The notes under the pieces are model-generated. The model saw nothing but the letters and a program-made list of their open reading frames with translations, had not been told where the DNA came from and did no database searches. Shown in pieces: positions 45,891 through 56,610 of a stretch of DNA of 64,000 bases. Position 1 is the stretch's first letter. The number at the start of each line of letters is the position of its first letter. The DNA is from Limnanthes douglasii subsp. nivea. Its lineage: Eukaryota; Streptophyta; Magnoliopsida; Brassicales; Limnanthaceae. Both the position numbers and the translations under genes were made by a program. Location of the stretch: the NCBI GenBank assembly GCA_036936605.1, contig JAUPFV010000002.1, positions 216,869,046-216,933,045 on the forward strand, read 5' to 3'.

Positions 45891-48255
45891 TCAAACTACG
45901 CCGACTCGATCCTCGACCACATACTTCAAACATTGATGAACCGTAGAGACTATAGCATACATTTTAGCCAGCCACGACCTTCCAAAAATAGCGTTGTAGC
46001 TCGATGGACAATCCACCACCATAAAAAGTACTTGTACTTTCTTTTTGAAAGGCCCCTTTCCCAAAGAAATCTCACCTTCGAACTCCCCTATCACATTTGC
46101 TGTTGCGCCAGTAAACCCAATGATAGTTCTCTCTGACCTTTCTATTCGAGGCGGAGTGGTTAATCGATCATATGTTGACTTGAAAAGCACATTAGCAGAG
46201 CTCCCGGTATCAATCAACACTCGTCGAATCTCCACTCCACACACTTCTGCTCCTATGACCACTGCATCTTCATGTGGCCCAGTAATTCCTCTCAAATCGT
46301 CCCCATCGAAAATTATAAAGGGGACATCCTTCTTGTTGCTTAGGTGTGCCGATGCTCCTCCCTCAATTTGACGCGTTAAATTCACTATATGTCTCTTCCT
46401 CGAATTATTAGTGTTGTTAGTCATTGAATCTCCCCCAAATATTGTCAGTGACTCAAAGAAGGCACACAAATCTCGAACACGTCCCTGACGCATCCGCTCA
46501 TCTACTGACATCAACAATAATCGACTAGGGTCTGGGTCGACATATTCCGAAGCCACATCAAACTCATCACCTGCAGCATCTAAAATCATCAGTGCAGTTT
46601 CCTGCTTAGAATTAGGATTACCAATTTTCTGAGTTACAGCTTTAGCATTCTTTTTGACATACTCCAGCAACTTTCCATTTTCTATCAGAATCTGCATCTC
46701 CTTCTTCAAAGCAATACAATCATTTGTATCATGCCCAATATCATCATGATACCTGCATAACTTGTTATTGCGTTCCTCTCTTGGCCTATTAATCGCTGGT
46801 GGCTTTCTGAAATTTACTGTTCCCCTGGTTTTCTCATATATCGAAGCCACACTTTCAGTCAAATCCGCATAATATTCTGGTCTTACCCACACATTCGATC
46901 TGGATCTGAACTGTTGTTGATTATTAGAATTGTGTTGATTATAACCCCCTTGGTACGAGCTCGAAGCTCCTCGGTTAGAAACGTTTTGATTACCCCTCGG
47001 GCGTGATGAGTTATTGTTCGAAGTGTTCACTTGACTATTCCCTTTCTGAATAGTACTGCCTCCTCCTCGAACCCGCGTCGACTCTTCGACCTTGATCTGA
47101 TCTTCAACCTGAGCCATGAGAGCTCCAAATGTTAATGCCCTACGCCTTGTAGTCTCATCTGCTAAATCTCCTGGCAACAATCCTTGTCTAAACGCCGCCA
47201 TAGCCACCGCCTCTTCACAATCATCTAGTCCAGCTTTTCTTGACACGAATCTTTTGGTATAATCCTTTAACTTTTCTCCCACAGCTTGCTTGCATTGTAT
47301 TATTGTATCCCCATTAGCCCTCATTTCTTTGCTTCCCACAAGTTGTCTTCGAAAAGCTGTGTAGAAGCCTCTAAAATTTGCAATTGATTCCTTAGGAATC
47401 TTGTTGTACCATTTTAGTGCAGTTCCCTTGAATGTCTGAGAGAATGCTCTACACACCAATTTATCGTCGTCTTCGAAATTAGTCATATAGTTTTTGAATT
47501 GTTCTATGTGGTCATCGAGATCTTGAGTTCCATCAAACTTGTCAATTTTGGAAATGTCAAACCGCCTCGGAAGCGGTACAGATCTAATCTCCCTGATCAA
47601 TGGTGAGTCCCTCCAGTCGACCCCTTGAACATATTGGTCTTCGTTTCTCATCCCCACAGTAGCATATAAACTTGACTCACCTTCATATTTTCGAGGCGAA
47701 TATTTCCGAGGCGAATATTTCCGAGGCGAATATTTCCGAGGCGAATATACTCGCCTTTCCTTCCTTTGCCTTCCTTCCTTATACACCTTAGCTGACCAGA
47801 GTTCTTGTCCTCCTCCTCTTGACTGGCCTCGAGAATGTTCGTACCTCGGTGTTTCATCTGACTCCGAATTTTCGAAATCCTCTTCATCACTAGAGTCCAC
47901 GTACTGATTGCTTCTGCAATTTTCCCTTCCTTTTTATTCCACTATACTCTTTTTTCCGTTCAAAATGTGCTTTACGTTCTTCATATTGAACGTCGCCGTC
48001 GTCATTTGACGGATCCGACTGATCATCTTGATTGCCTCTTGCTATTTTAGACCTAAGTCTAGCACCATTATTATTTTCCTTCTTTTTTACCAATTCATCA
48101 AGCTCTGCGACTTTCCTTATCATCTCATTCATTTTACCTTCGAAATCAAATTGGTTTGATTGAGTTGGAATTGACTTACCTGCCTCTTGCAGATCAGATT
48201 TCAATGTTTCCATAGCCTTTTGAACAGATGGATTGCCACCTTCTTCTGAATTCAT
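45891..48255 (-). pseudogene. Element C gag-protease
   Basis: Start ATG 48255. A frameshift near 47900-47945 splits the N-terminal 121 codons from the rest. The main frame has a quadruplicated R-K-Y-S-P motif, the gag domain (KIDKFDGTQDLDDHIEQFKN, GTALKWYNKIPKESIANFRG, FRQGLLPGDLADE), a CCHC-like knuckle CRYHDDIGHDTNDCIALKKE, and the aspartic protease (LIDTGSSANVLF, FGRSWLAKMY). The terminal TGA at 45893-45891 replaces an Arg codon of element B (GIVRSSQ against GVV*SDQ), so it is a mutation, not the natural end. The coat and protease functions are known for the family. Confidence 0.93.
47690..47752 (-). repeat. 15 bp in-frame coding repeat in gag of element C
   Basis: CGAGGCGAATATTTC in + orientation is repeated about four times, encoding the RKYSP pentamer repeat. 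The flanking sequence does not repeat. Confidence 0.9.
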
Positions 48256-48377
48256 CTCCGATCAGCAAAAAACTAAACAAAATATTCCAAAAAACGAAAA
48301 GAAACTCGAACGAAAAGCTTCAGAAAACGAAAAAACTCGAAACTCGATTTTTGATCTGTCGATCAAGGTATCTTCGC

Positions 48378-48395
48378 CCCCTCCTTCTAGCGCCA
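48378..48395 (-). other. Primer-binding site of element C
   Basis: TGGCGCTAGAAGGAGGGG on the minus strand, beside the 5' LTR. It begins with the canonical TGG; the priming tRNA is not assigned with certainty. Confidence 0.75.
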
Positions 48396-48398
48396 ATT

Positions 48399-48681
48399 TG
48401 GTAAGAATAAAAGTTGAATAGAGAACACAAGTATCCACAGAGAGAATTTTAGGTAGTGAAAGTAATATTTTGCTTCTGATTATTTCATAGGTGTAAACGA
48501 CCTCCTCAGCCACTTTAAATAGGCCTAGTAAGTTTGTTACAAGAGCGGTTACATAAAGGGATATTTACAGTTCAGTCCCTATATCTCTTATAAAGCTTAA
48601 TTTTACTCTATATTAATAGAACTTATTAATTAAGTCCTTATTAATTACATTTAGGTCCCTAATTAATATATTTCCTTATCA
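48399..48681 (-). repeat. Element C 5' LTR
   Basis: 283 bp; four substitutions relative to 38304-38586. Confidence 0.97.
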
Positions 48682-51648
48682 GTTATAAGTACCGATCCTA
48701 AAGGAGGGAAAGATAGATTCTGCCGGAGCGACCGCGTCCATGCCATAGACCAGGGCGTAAGGTGATTCTTTGGTCGCCGTTCGAGGCGTAGTTCGGTAAG
48801 CCCACAATACTTCCTGGAAATAGTCTGGCCATTTACCAGCTTTTCCTTCGAGGTTCTTTTTTAGGCCGTCCAAAATTGTCCTATTGGTGACTTCGACTTG
48901 TCCGTTCGCTTGAGGGTGAAAAAGGGCTGAAAAACACTGTCTAATTCTGTGAGTTGTGCAAAAAGACTTCATCTCTTTGCTATCGAATTGGGGTCCGTTG
49001 TCCATGGTAAGTTTCTGGGGTACCCCGAACCGACAACAGATATTAGACCAGATAAACCTGATGATGTCCTTAGCCTTGGTGGCAGATAAAGGTTCGGCTT
49101 CCACCCACTTGGAAAAGTAGTCAACGGCCACCACGATCGTTTGTCTCCCACCAGATGCCATCGGTAGCGGCCCGACAAGATCGATCCCCCATCGGTCAAA
49201 TGGTAATCCTTCAGATATGGATTCTAAAGGGGCCGCGGGAACGTTTATAGCGTTCGCAAACCTCTGACAAGGGTCGCAGGTTTTTACTATCTGCTGAGCA
49301 TCTATTGTTATCGTTGGCCAATAAAATCCGGCGAGAAAAATTCATCTTATCAAGGCCTTATAACCACAGTGGGCCGCGCCCTCCCCGTCGTGCAACTCGG
49401 ACACAATGATTTGCGACTCATTTACCTCTAAACACCTCAGTAAGGGTCGGCTGAATGATTTTTTGTACAATACATCGCCCAACAAAACATAGCCTCGGGC
49501 TTTGTTGCGTACCTTTCCGGCCGACGCGCGATCGTCCGGTAATAAAACTTTGGCTAAGAAAGCAATAATGTCCCGTCGCCAATCCGAAATAGTAACCGAA
49601 GACACCTGACAAGCGATTTCGGGACGATTATCCAGCTCCTTGCTCTTGATGATGGACGGGTTTTCTTGTTCGGTTATCCAGGGATAGTTGTTTGCACAAG
49701 AGGCCGACGCTAGAGAGTCGGCCACCAGATTCTCGGCTCTTGGGACATGTTCGTATGTGACCTTAACGAATGACGCAGCTAAAACCCTTAGCGCGGCTAA
49801 GTACTGAAATAGATGCTCTTTTCTGGCTTCCGAGGCTCCCGAGGCTTGATTTATTAAAAGTTGAGAATCACTAATGAGACGTACATGCCTGGCTCCACAT
49901 ACCTGTGCTAGTCGCATACCGGCCAGGGCGGCCTCGTACTCGGCTACATTATTCGAAGTTCGGAAACCAAATCGGACTGCCTGATGCATACCGATACCTG
50001 TTGGTGTAACTATCTGTATACCCGCGTCGCAACCATTGACGTTTGAACCGCCATCGGTTCGGAAGATCCGTTCGTCTTGTTTAGTTGATTCATGCGAGGG
50101 TTCTTTGTGTGGTCGGTCGAAATGAAATTCGACTATGAAATCAGCCAGGGCTTGACCTTTGATGGCGGTCCGAGGTTCAAAATGGATGTCGAAATCACCC
50201 AATTCAACCGACCATTTGGACATTCTTCCTGACATGTCCGGGCGTTGGAGGACGTATTTGAGCGGGAATGAGGTACGAACAACGATATGGTGTGCTTGAA
50301 AGTATGGCCGCATTTTTCGTGCTGCAGTTACCAATTCTAAAGCCATTTTCTCCAGCTTTAGGTACCGTGTCTCTGCATCCAGTAAGCTTTTGCTTACGAA
50401 GTACACCGCCTTTGGGACCGTTCCCGAATCGCTGACCAGAGCCGCACTTACTGCAAAATCCGAAATCGCTATGTAAAGAAAAAGAGTCTTTCCTGTCAGA
50501 GGCTTTGTTAGAAGGTTCGGAGATGATAAGTAGGCTTTGATTCCTAAAAATGCAGCATCGCAGTCCGGTGTCCGGGCAAAATTTTTGGCATTTCTCAAGA
50601 CCTGAAAAAATGGAGTGCACTTGTCAGATGAACGAGAGATAAATCAGTTCAAAGCTGCAAGACGCCCGGTCAATATCTGGACTTCCTTTATACTCTTAGG
50701 CGGCGTCATGTTGGTGAGGGCTTGCAGTTGTATTGGGTCTACCTCAATTCCCTTTTCGCTAACAAAGAAGCCCAGGAATTTGCCCGACCTTACCCCAAAA
50801 AAGCACTTTTCCGGGTTCAACTTGAGATTAATACTTCTGAGGTTGTCAAAAGTTTCTCTTAAATCGACAAGGCGTGCCTCATCTGTACCGCTCTTTACCA
50901 AGATATCGTCGATGTAAACCTCCATGTTCCTTCCTATCTGACAATCGAAAGTCTTGTTAACCAACCTTTGATATGTTGCCCCGACATTTTTCAATCCGAA
51001 CGACATAACCTTGTAGCAATACAGACCTCTGCCTGTGATAAATGTCGTGCTTTCCTGGTCTGCTGGGTGTAACTTAATCTGATTGTAGCCCGCGAATGCT
51101 TCCATGAAAGAGAGCAACCTGTTCCCCGACGTGGAGTCCACCAGTTGGTCGATCCTTGGCATCGGGAAAGGATCCTTCGGGCATGCCCGATTTAGATCGG
51201 TAAAATCGACACACATCCTCCACTTTCCGTTTTTCTTTTTCACTAGGACTGGATTCGAAGTCCAGAGCGGGTAACTTGATTCCTTGATGTGTCCGAAGCT
51301 GATCATTCTTTCGACCTCTCTCAGAATGATTTCTGCTTTTTCTGGGGAAAACGCCCGACGCTTTTGTGAAACGGGTCTGACATTTTTGTTGACAGTTAAC
51401 TTGTGGATCACATGGTTTTCCGGGACTCCAGTCACGTCCCTCGAGCACCATGCGAATAAATCCAAATTTTCTTGCAGTAATGATAACAATTGTTTCCTGC
51501 AAATTGATGACAACTGGATCCCAATCTGTAGCACTTTCCCTTCGGTAAACTGGTACTTTTCACATTCTTCGTCGGTAGTAAAAAACCTGGGGGCTTCTCT
51601 AGGATCATCTACGGGCAACGATCCCAAGGGAGGCCCCTCTGATTGCTA
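48682..51648 (-). pseudogene. Element B pol (RT to integrase core)
   Basis: Follows UAG CAA UCA at 51648-51640. RT: WRMCVDFTDLNRACPKDPFP, AFAGYNQIKLHPADQ, YIDDILVKS. RNase H: LFLYIAISDFAVSAAL. Second RNase H: RTDGGSNVNG, SNNVAEYEAALAGMRL, LISDSQLL, ENLVADSLA. Integrase: CDPCQRF, VAVDYFSKW, MDNGPQF, HPQANGQVE. It stops at the element C insertion and resumes at 38303-37963. In-frame TGA codons at 50646-50644 (LN*FISR, Arg in relatives) and 49344-49342 (LIR*IFL) disable it; both fit CGA-to-TGA or similar transitions. Otherwise the catalytic residues are kept. Confidence 0.94.
51646..51648 (-). promoter_or_regulatory. Candidate readthrough stop between protease and RT, element B
   Basis: UAG CAA UCA, an exact fit to UAG-CAR-YYA. 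The same frame continues through RSSQKAARECYRAALAPKR before it and LGSLPVDDPREAP after it. Confidence 0.5.
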
Positions 51649-51779
51649 ATATCGTGCTTGGATCATTTCCTGATCCCTTTTGGGTGCCAAAGCTGCTCGG
51701 TAACATTCACGGGCCGCTTTTTGGCTACTTCGGACTATACCCACGTTGTTCCCGACCACATACTTCAAACATTAATGGA

Positions 51780-54198
51780 ACGTGGATGACACCGCATGCA
51801 TTCGCGATAGCCATTACCTGCCAAAAATCGCGTTATGAGAAGCTGGCGCGTCTACCACAACGAACATGATGGTGACCTACTTTTTGAATGGTCCGCAGCC
51901 CAGCTGAACGATGCCCTCAAATTCTCCGACCACGTCTGCTACTGAACCTGTGAACCCCACAATAGTACGGTCCGACATGGTAATGACTGGGGGCGCCCTA
52001 AACTTTGTGAAAGTGGATGCAAAGATTAGTTAGTAGAGCTGCCCGTATCTACCAAGATACGTCAGACCTCTTCCCCTGCAATGGCTGCCCCGATAACGAT
52101 GGCGTCTTCGTGAGGGCCGGCAACATCTCTCATGTCGTCGTCGTCAAAATAAAGGATCAGGGTAGGAATGCCTTTAGAATGGGGGTAGGCACGAGCCTCC
52201 AGCTGGGTGGCCAAGTTCACAATATGCCGCTTTCTAGGAGTGAGTGGTTCCTGCCATAGAATCTCCCCCAAAAATAGTTAGTGATTCAAAAAATTGACAA
52301 AGGTTCCTTACATTCCTGCAGCTTCCCGCAGTTCCCTCTTCAATGATCCCGATGACGTTGCAGTTTGCGTCGGGATCGAGGAACTCGACGGACACATAAA
52401 AATGGTCGGTCGCCTCAGAAATGGTCATAGTCGTTTCGGGCTTTGGAACCGTCACGACTTCTCTTGAGGCAGTACTCTGCTGAGCTTTCTTCTTCACGTA
52501 TTCCAAGAGGTTTCCATGTTCTATCAGCATTTGTATTTCCTTTTTAAGGGCAATACAATCCTTATTATCGTGCCCCACGTCTTCATGGTAACGGCAGTAT
52601 CGGTTTTTCCTCTGCTCTCGAGGCGTTGGTATAGGGAAAGGCCTCCGATACATCCCGCTTTTCTTAGTTTATTCGTAGATCGAAGAGACACACTCTGTCA
52701 AGTCAGCAAAATAAGTGAATCAGATCCACTTATTGGATATAGGTCACGATGCCACTTGGTTGGTCTGTTTCGCTTTGTGGCTCGGGGGAGCCGATGCCTT
52801 GACAGGTAAAGACTGGGTCGGCGGTATCGAGCTTATCGGCTGGGCTTGCAGCCCATTGCCGGATTGGGAATCTTGTTTTATGACGACCGATGCTTGTACG
52901 CTCTGCTGAATATGCGCAGCTAGTTCGAACGCCTCGGTTTCTTCTACCAGTATCCGTTTTTCTATCTGGGCCAGAAGGGCGGAGAACATAAACGCTTGTT
53001 TTTTGGTAAACGCCTGCTTCATAGGGCCTGGGAGCAAACCCAGGCGATACGCGGCTAGTGCCACATTCTCTTCACAGTGGTTAAGGTCGGTTTTAGCGTC
53101 AATGAAACGCCTGATATAATCTCTCAAACTCTCTCCCAGCCTCTGCTTACAGTTCATGATCGTGTCTCCATTGGCTTGGAAACTCTTGCTGCCGACGAAG
53201 TGCTGGCGGAACATTGTCCAGAACATCCCGACGTCTTTGATGCAGCCCTGCGATAGTCGGTTATACCACTTGGATGCTCGGTCCTTGAACGTCATTTAAA
53301 ATGCTCGACACAGAAGCTTATCGTTGTTATCGAAGCTCAACATAAATTTTTTGAAAGCCTCTAGATGATTATCGGGATCCCCTTTACCGTCATATTTTTC
53401 CAATTTGGAAATATCAAATCTCTTCGGGAGATGTCCCGATAAAATTTCGTCAAACAATGGCGAAGCCCTCCAACTCATCCCGAAGCCAGTGACTCCGCCC
53501 CCGAGTCCCTCGGTTTGAATGCCGTATAGGCCCTCATACCCCGGGTTGATGAATTGGCTGCTGGTTCGGTACCATATGTTCTGGCTGTTCGAGTGCTGCC
53601 ACTGGACCTGGGGTAGGACTACCCGCTCTTATTTGCTTCCTGTCTGCATCTCCTCTTTTTCAAACGACACCGGTGTTCTTTTCTCCGTGCTACCCTTTTT
53701 GTATTTAGGGGAATCCGAACGGGGTGCCCTATTCCGTCGGGAGCGACTCTTCTACGCTCGCTTGTTCAACCTTTCCTTGCGGCGGTATTCCCTGTCCGAT
53801 GAATCATCGGTAGTGTAATCGGGAGAGACTCCTCGAGTCACTTTTGGATACCGATCCGCTCTTCCAGTCTTTTTGTCCCCTGGGCGCGACTCCCAATAGT
53901 ACCGAACAAGTTGGGCATCGATGCGATGGTCAATAGTTGGGTAATCCTCGCCGTGGTCCTATAATACTGGCCCTTTGCCTTTAGCTTCCCGAGCCCTTTT
54001 TTCGTCTAACACCCTTTCCTTCTCTTCGTTTAACCTTGCGATGTCCTCCATAAGTTGTCTCCTGGTCATGATAAGGGTCGAACGCTTGTCCCGACCTTGC
54101 GCATAGTATTCACGACCCGGGGCTTCCTCGCCCTCGGATAACGGAATGGCTCGGGCCACTTCTCTCCCGACCCTTTCTCCGATAGCTGAGTCATTCAT
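51780..54198 (-). pseudogene. Element B gag-protease, heavily degraded
   Basis: ATG 54198 opens MNDSAIGERVGREVAR and stops at 53961-53959. Gag resumes at 53478-52744 (RFDISKLEKYDGKGDPDNH, RASKWYNRLSQGCIKDVG, FVGSKSFQANGDTI), broken by TAA 53298-53296. The knuckle region is 52653-52234 (RYCRYHEDVGHDNKDCIALK). The protease shows the active LVDTGSS (about 52035-52060) and SHNAIFGR but has several stops and shifts. Function would be particle assembly and polyprotein cleavage; it is dead here. Confidence 0.88.
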
Positions 54199-54263
54199 CT
54201 TCTTGTCAAGATCAGATCGTGATTTTTTAAAGAAAAAAATTCATTTTTTGGGTATCACGGATT

Positions 54264-54279
54264 CTCACAGACGGCGCCA
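54264..54279 (-). other. Primer-binding site of element B
   Basis: TGGCGCCGTCTGTGAG on the minus strand, one base inside the 5' LTR. Such TGGCGCCGTCTGTG sites are common in plant Tat elements. Confidence 0.8.
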
Positions 54280-54280
54280 A

Positions 54281-54611
54281 TGATGAAAGGATAAATGACT
54301 AAAACTAAAAGTAGGTAATGTTGGATCTTGGACCTAGGTAGAATATTCTAGAGAGAGAAAGTATAAAGAGAGTATTATATTTCAAAGAATGTCCCACCTA
54401 CCAAGAATAATGGGTCTCCTTTTATAGTATGGAAATGTGGACCCATCTATGTCCTTGGTGGGCTTATTTTATTTCTCTTTTAGTCCTTTATAATATACAT
54501 CGTTTACAAATTATCCTCTAATAAACGATAACTACTCTAATAGGTATTTTAACTTCCTTCTATTCACAATTGGCTCATTGTTGTTATTATTGACGAATTG
54601 CTCCCTTATCA
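54281..54611 (-). repeat. Element B 5' LTR
   Basis: 331 bp, starts TGATGAAAGG and ends CCCTTATCA. It has an extra TAAAAC hexamer relative to the other LTR. Confidence 0.95.
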
Positions 54612-55075
54612 ATTCCAACAAGGGCAAAGTTTGCAATCTCCGATGGTGATCTACCAACAACCTCCAACCCAAATTGCTCAGAAAACCGATTCAAACTTTT
54701 GACCTTGCGACCATATTCTGACCTAGAATTCCAAATCAAGTGCAGTCGAGATCTATGAAAAGTCAACAAGTTGTAAATGTTTAATAAACATTCATATAGA
54801 TGCCGAATAAGTGGGTTTGATCCACCCATTTTGCTGAATTGACTGATTGTGTGGCTATAATATTTGACAAATCTTAAAATCATATACAGTTTCAAAAGAC
54901 TTTTCCGATCCAAACCACAAGGGAGTGTAGAAGAAACAAATGTTGTTCTCTTATTTAGACATTGAATAAGACAAAATCAAGCTTCAGAAGCATGCTTCAT
55001 GTATCCACGTAACATGAATGGAAGTTCTGATGCCAAACTAATCCAAGGGTAATATGAACTCATAAGTTCAATATC
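54612..55075 (-). pseudogene. Unrecognised host-gene exon relic abutting element B
   Basis: One minus-strand frame is open for about 150 codons apart from a single TGA (about 54977-54975). It reads TFYDIELMSSYYPWISLASE, LPFMLRGYMKHASEA, then DRKSLLKLYMILRFVKYY, PLIRHLYECLLNIYNLLTFH and VVGRSPSEIANFALVGI, and runs straight into the LTR end. The composition looks like a real soluble or helical host protein, and it is not retroelement-like. I cannot name the family. Element B may have inserted in this exon, or the junction may be a rearrangement. Confidence 0.5.
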
Positions 55076-55248
55076 ATAAAATGTTTAATTTTAATTCAAC
55101 AAAAACTGTCTAAAATTTAGGGTATATAAAGCTTTACACAGAAATTGTTCAAAATCTTAATCAAAATACAAAGAAAAAATAAATATCTTAAACTAGAACC
55201 ACATAAAATGTTGAAACAATTAGATTTGATTTGATTATAAAAAAATAT

Positions 55249-55404
55249 TTTAAAATATTAAAAAATTATTAAAACATAAAAAACAAATTTTTGGGTCCCT
55301 AAACGATGGAAGTTTGGGCCTAAACCTTTAAAATATTAAAATATTATTAAAACATAAAAAACAGATTTTTGGGTCCCTAAACGATGGAAGTTTGGGCCTA
55401 AACC
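55249..55404. repeat. 78 bp tandem duplication, two copies
   Basis: 55249-55326 and 55327-55404 are almost identical; each contains TTTTGGGTCCCTAAACGATG and GAAGTTTGGGCCTAAACC. Confidence 0.95.
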
Positions 55405-56059
55405 TAGTGATTTTGTCACATTCTCGAAACTTGTTGGGCTCATAGATACACTCGGTTTGAGTACCCACGACCCCAATTATGATACATAAGTTAGTAATAA
55501 GGTCCATTTGCGCTTGTCTAAAACATCTACATAGTTATGAATCGTCTGGTCTACATCATCCTCTCTCGGTTGAGAAGACTTTGCTCTCGAATTCTCAATG
55601 TCATCATCACCATCTGGCTCTTCAACTTCTTATCAACTAGGTTGACCATAAACGTCTATTATACCATAATAAAGCCATCCATACAACTCATTAATATCTA
55701 TTTTAAAAGGCATATACAACCTGAGATCAACCGAGATGCTAACTTTTAAAAATTCAAAGAAACCAGAGTTCACCAGTGAAGCCTCTAATACCATAGTGGT
55801 ATTTTTAGATGTAACACTTGATATAATTACTTTAATATGGGCTAAGGTTTCCTTCTCCCTGTAACAACTTCTTCCTTAAATATGCTCTTAAAAGTTGTTA
55901 GTTGCCTAGATTTTTCAGTGTGGCTTTCTTCAAGGATTTCCTGAAGTTGAGAAGTTTAATGAAGAAGGTCACTCAAACAACCTACGATTTCACTGAAAAT
56001 TACTTATACGGAAGCAAAGATCTGTTATAAAACCGCATGTTGATTTCCTGCAATAAAAG
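55405..56059. other. Degraded stretch without an assignable gene
   Basis: A minus-strand patch (about 55450-55620) reads EEPDGDDDIENSRAKSSQPR but has no family match that I recognise. The rest may be the worn C-terminal part of the GTPase relic to the right. Confidence 0.35.
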
Positions 56060-56610
56060 CCAACAACTTATTTTTTTTCATTAAGATATTTTTACATGAC
56101 CTCCGTAACTCTCTTAGCCTTCAACATGGCATCGATAATAAAATTTCCAACAATTTATATTTGACATGAGACTGTGAAACCTATGTATTTTAGGTCAGGT
56201 AAAGATTTAGTTTTCAACGTCTTTGCTAGCTCCTACAAAGTTACTATCCATGAACTGTATGTATTTGTCATGCTCTTAGTCATAGATTATCTCCATAAGT
56301 GAATACAATTACAAACAGAAAACACAGCCTATACCACATCAATCATATTCTTGGCTAAGTCTATACACCTTACAATTTCTTTGCTAATGGTTTCGTATCC
56401 TAACTTAATATCGAATAGAACAGGAGTACCGATTATCTCAATGGGTCTGCGTTTAATGAGATTACTTTACTGGGCTATACAATTTTTCAAAGCACTTTTC
56501 ATGCTCAAACATGACTCAAAAATCTGACTCAAAACTTTGTTTTCCCATAATACTATTGATAGTTGAACCTTTTCCATTTATAGTTTTCTCAAGAAGAACA
56601 ACTGTCTGAA
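56060..56610 (-). pseudogene. AIG1/IAN-type GTPase relic
   Basis: The minus strand gives IQTVVLLEKTINGKGSTINS followed by IMGKQSFESDF, matching the AIG1 G1 region (VVLVGKTGNGKSATGNSILG..AF.S) with the first Gly and the Ser of the P-loop changed. Further on, in another frame, IEIIGTPVLFDIKLGYETIS and KEIVRCIDLAKNMIDVV match the family's VIDTPGLFDFS.G.....KEIVKCIDLAKDGIHAV. Stops and frameshifts are frequent. Intact members are plant immune-associated nucleotide-binding GTPases linked to defence and stress. The edges are approximate and no expression is expected. Confidence 0.78.

Larger units (their letters stand above)
38304..48681 (-). mobile_element. Tat-lineage Ty3/gypsy element C, nested in element B
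   Basis: 10,378 bp with 283 bp LTRs (38304-38586, 48399-48681) that differ at only 4 sites, flanked by the perfect 5 bp duplication GTTAT (38299-38303, 48682-48686). PBS TGGCGCTAGAAGGAGGGG at 48395-48378 (3 nt from the LTR); PPT GGGGGGCTAC before the 3' LTR. Gag-pol on minus, aORF on plus. It landed in the integrase of element B, so it is the younger of the two. Confidence 0.98.
33726..54611 (-). mobile_element. Tat-lineage Ty3/gypsy element B, interrupted by element C
   Basis: LTRs at 33726-34050 and 54281-54611 bracket gag-pro-pol on the minus strand and an antisense ORF on the plus strand. Removing element C plus one TSD copy leaves about 10.5 kb. LTRs differ at about 16 positions and one 6 bp indel (about 95% identity). 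PBS TGGCGCCGTCTGTGAG lies at 54279-54264 and PPT GGGGGGCTAC at 34060-34051. Flanking pentamers GTCCC and ATTCC match at only three positions. Confidence 0.95.
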
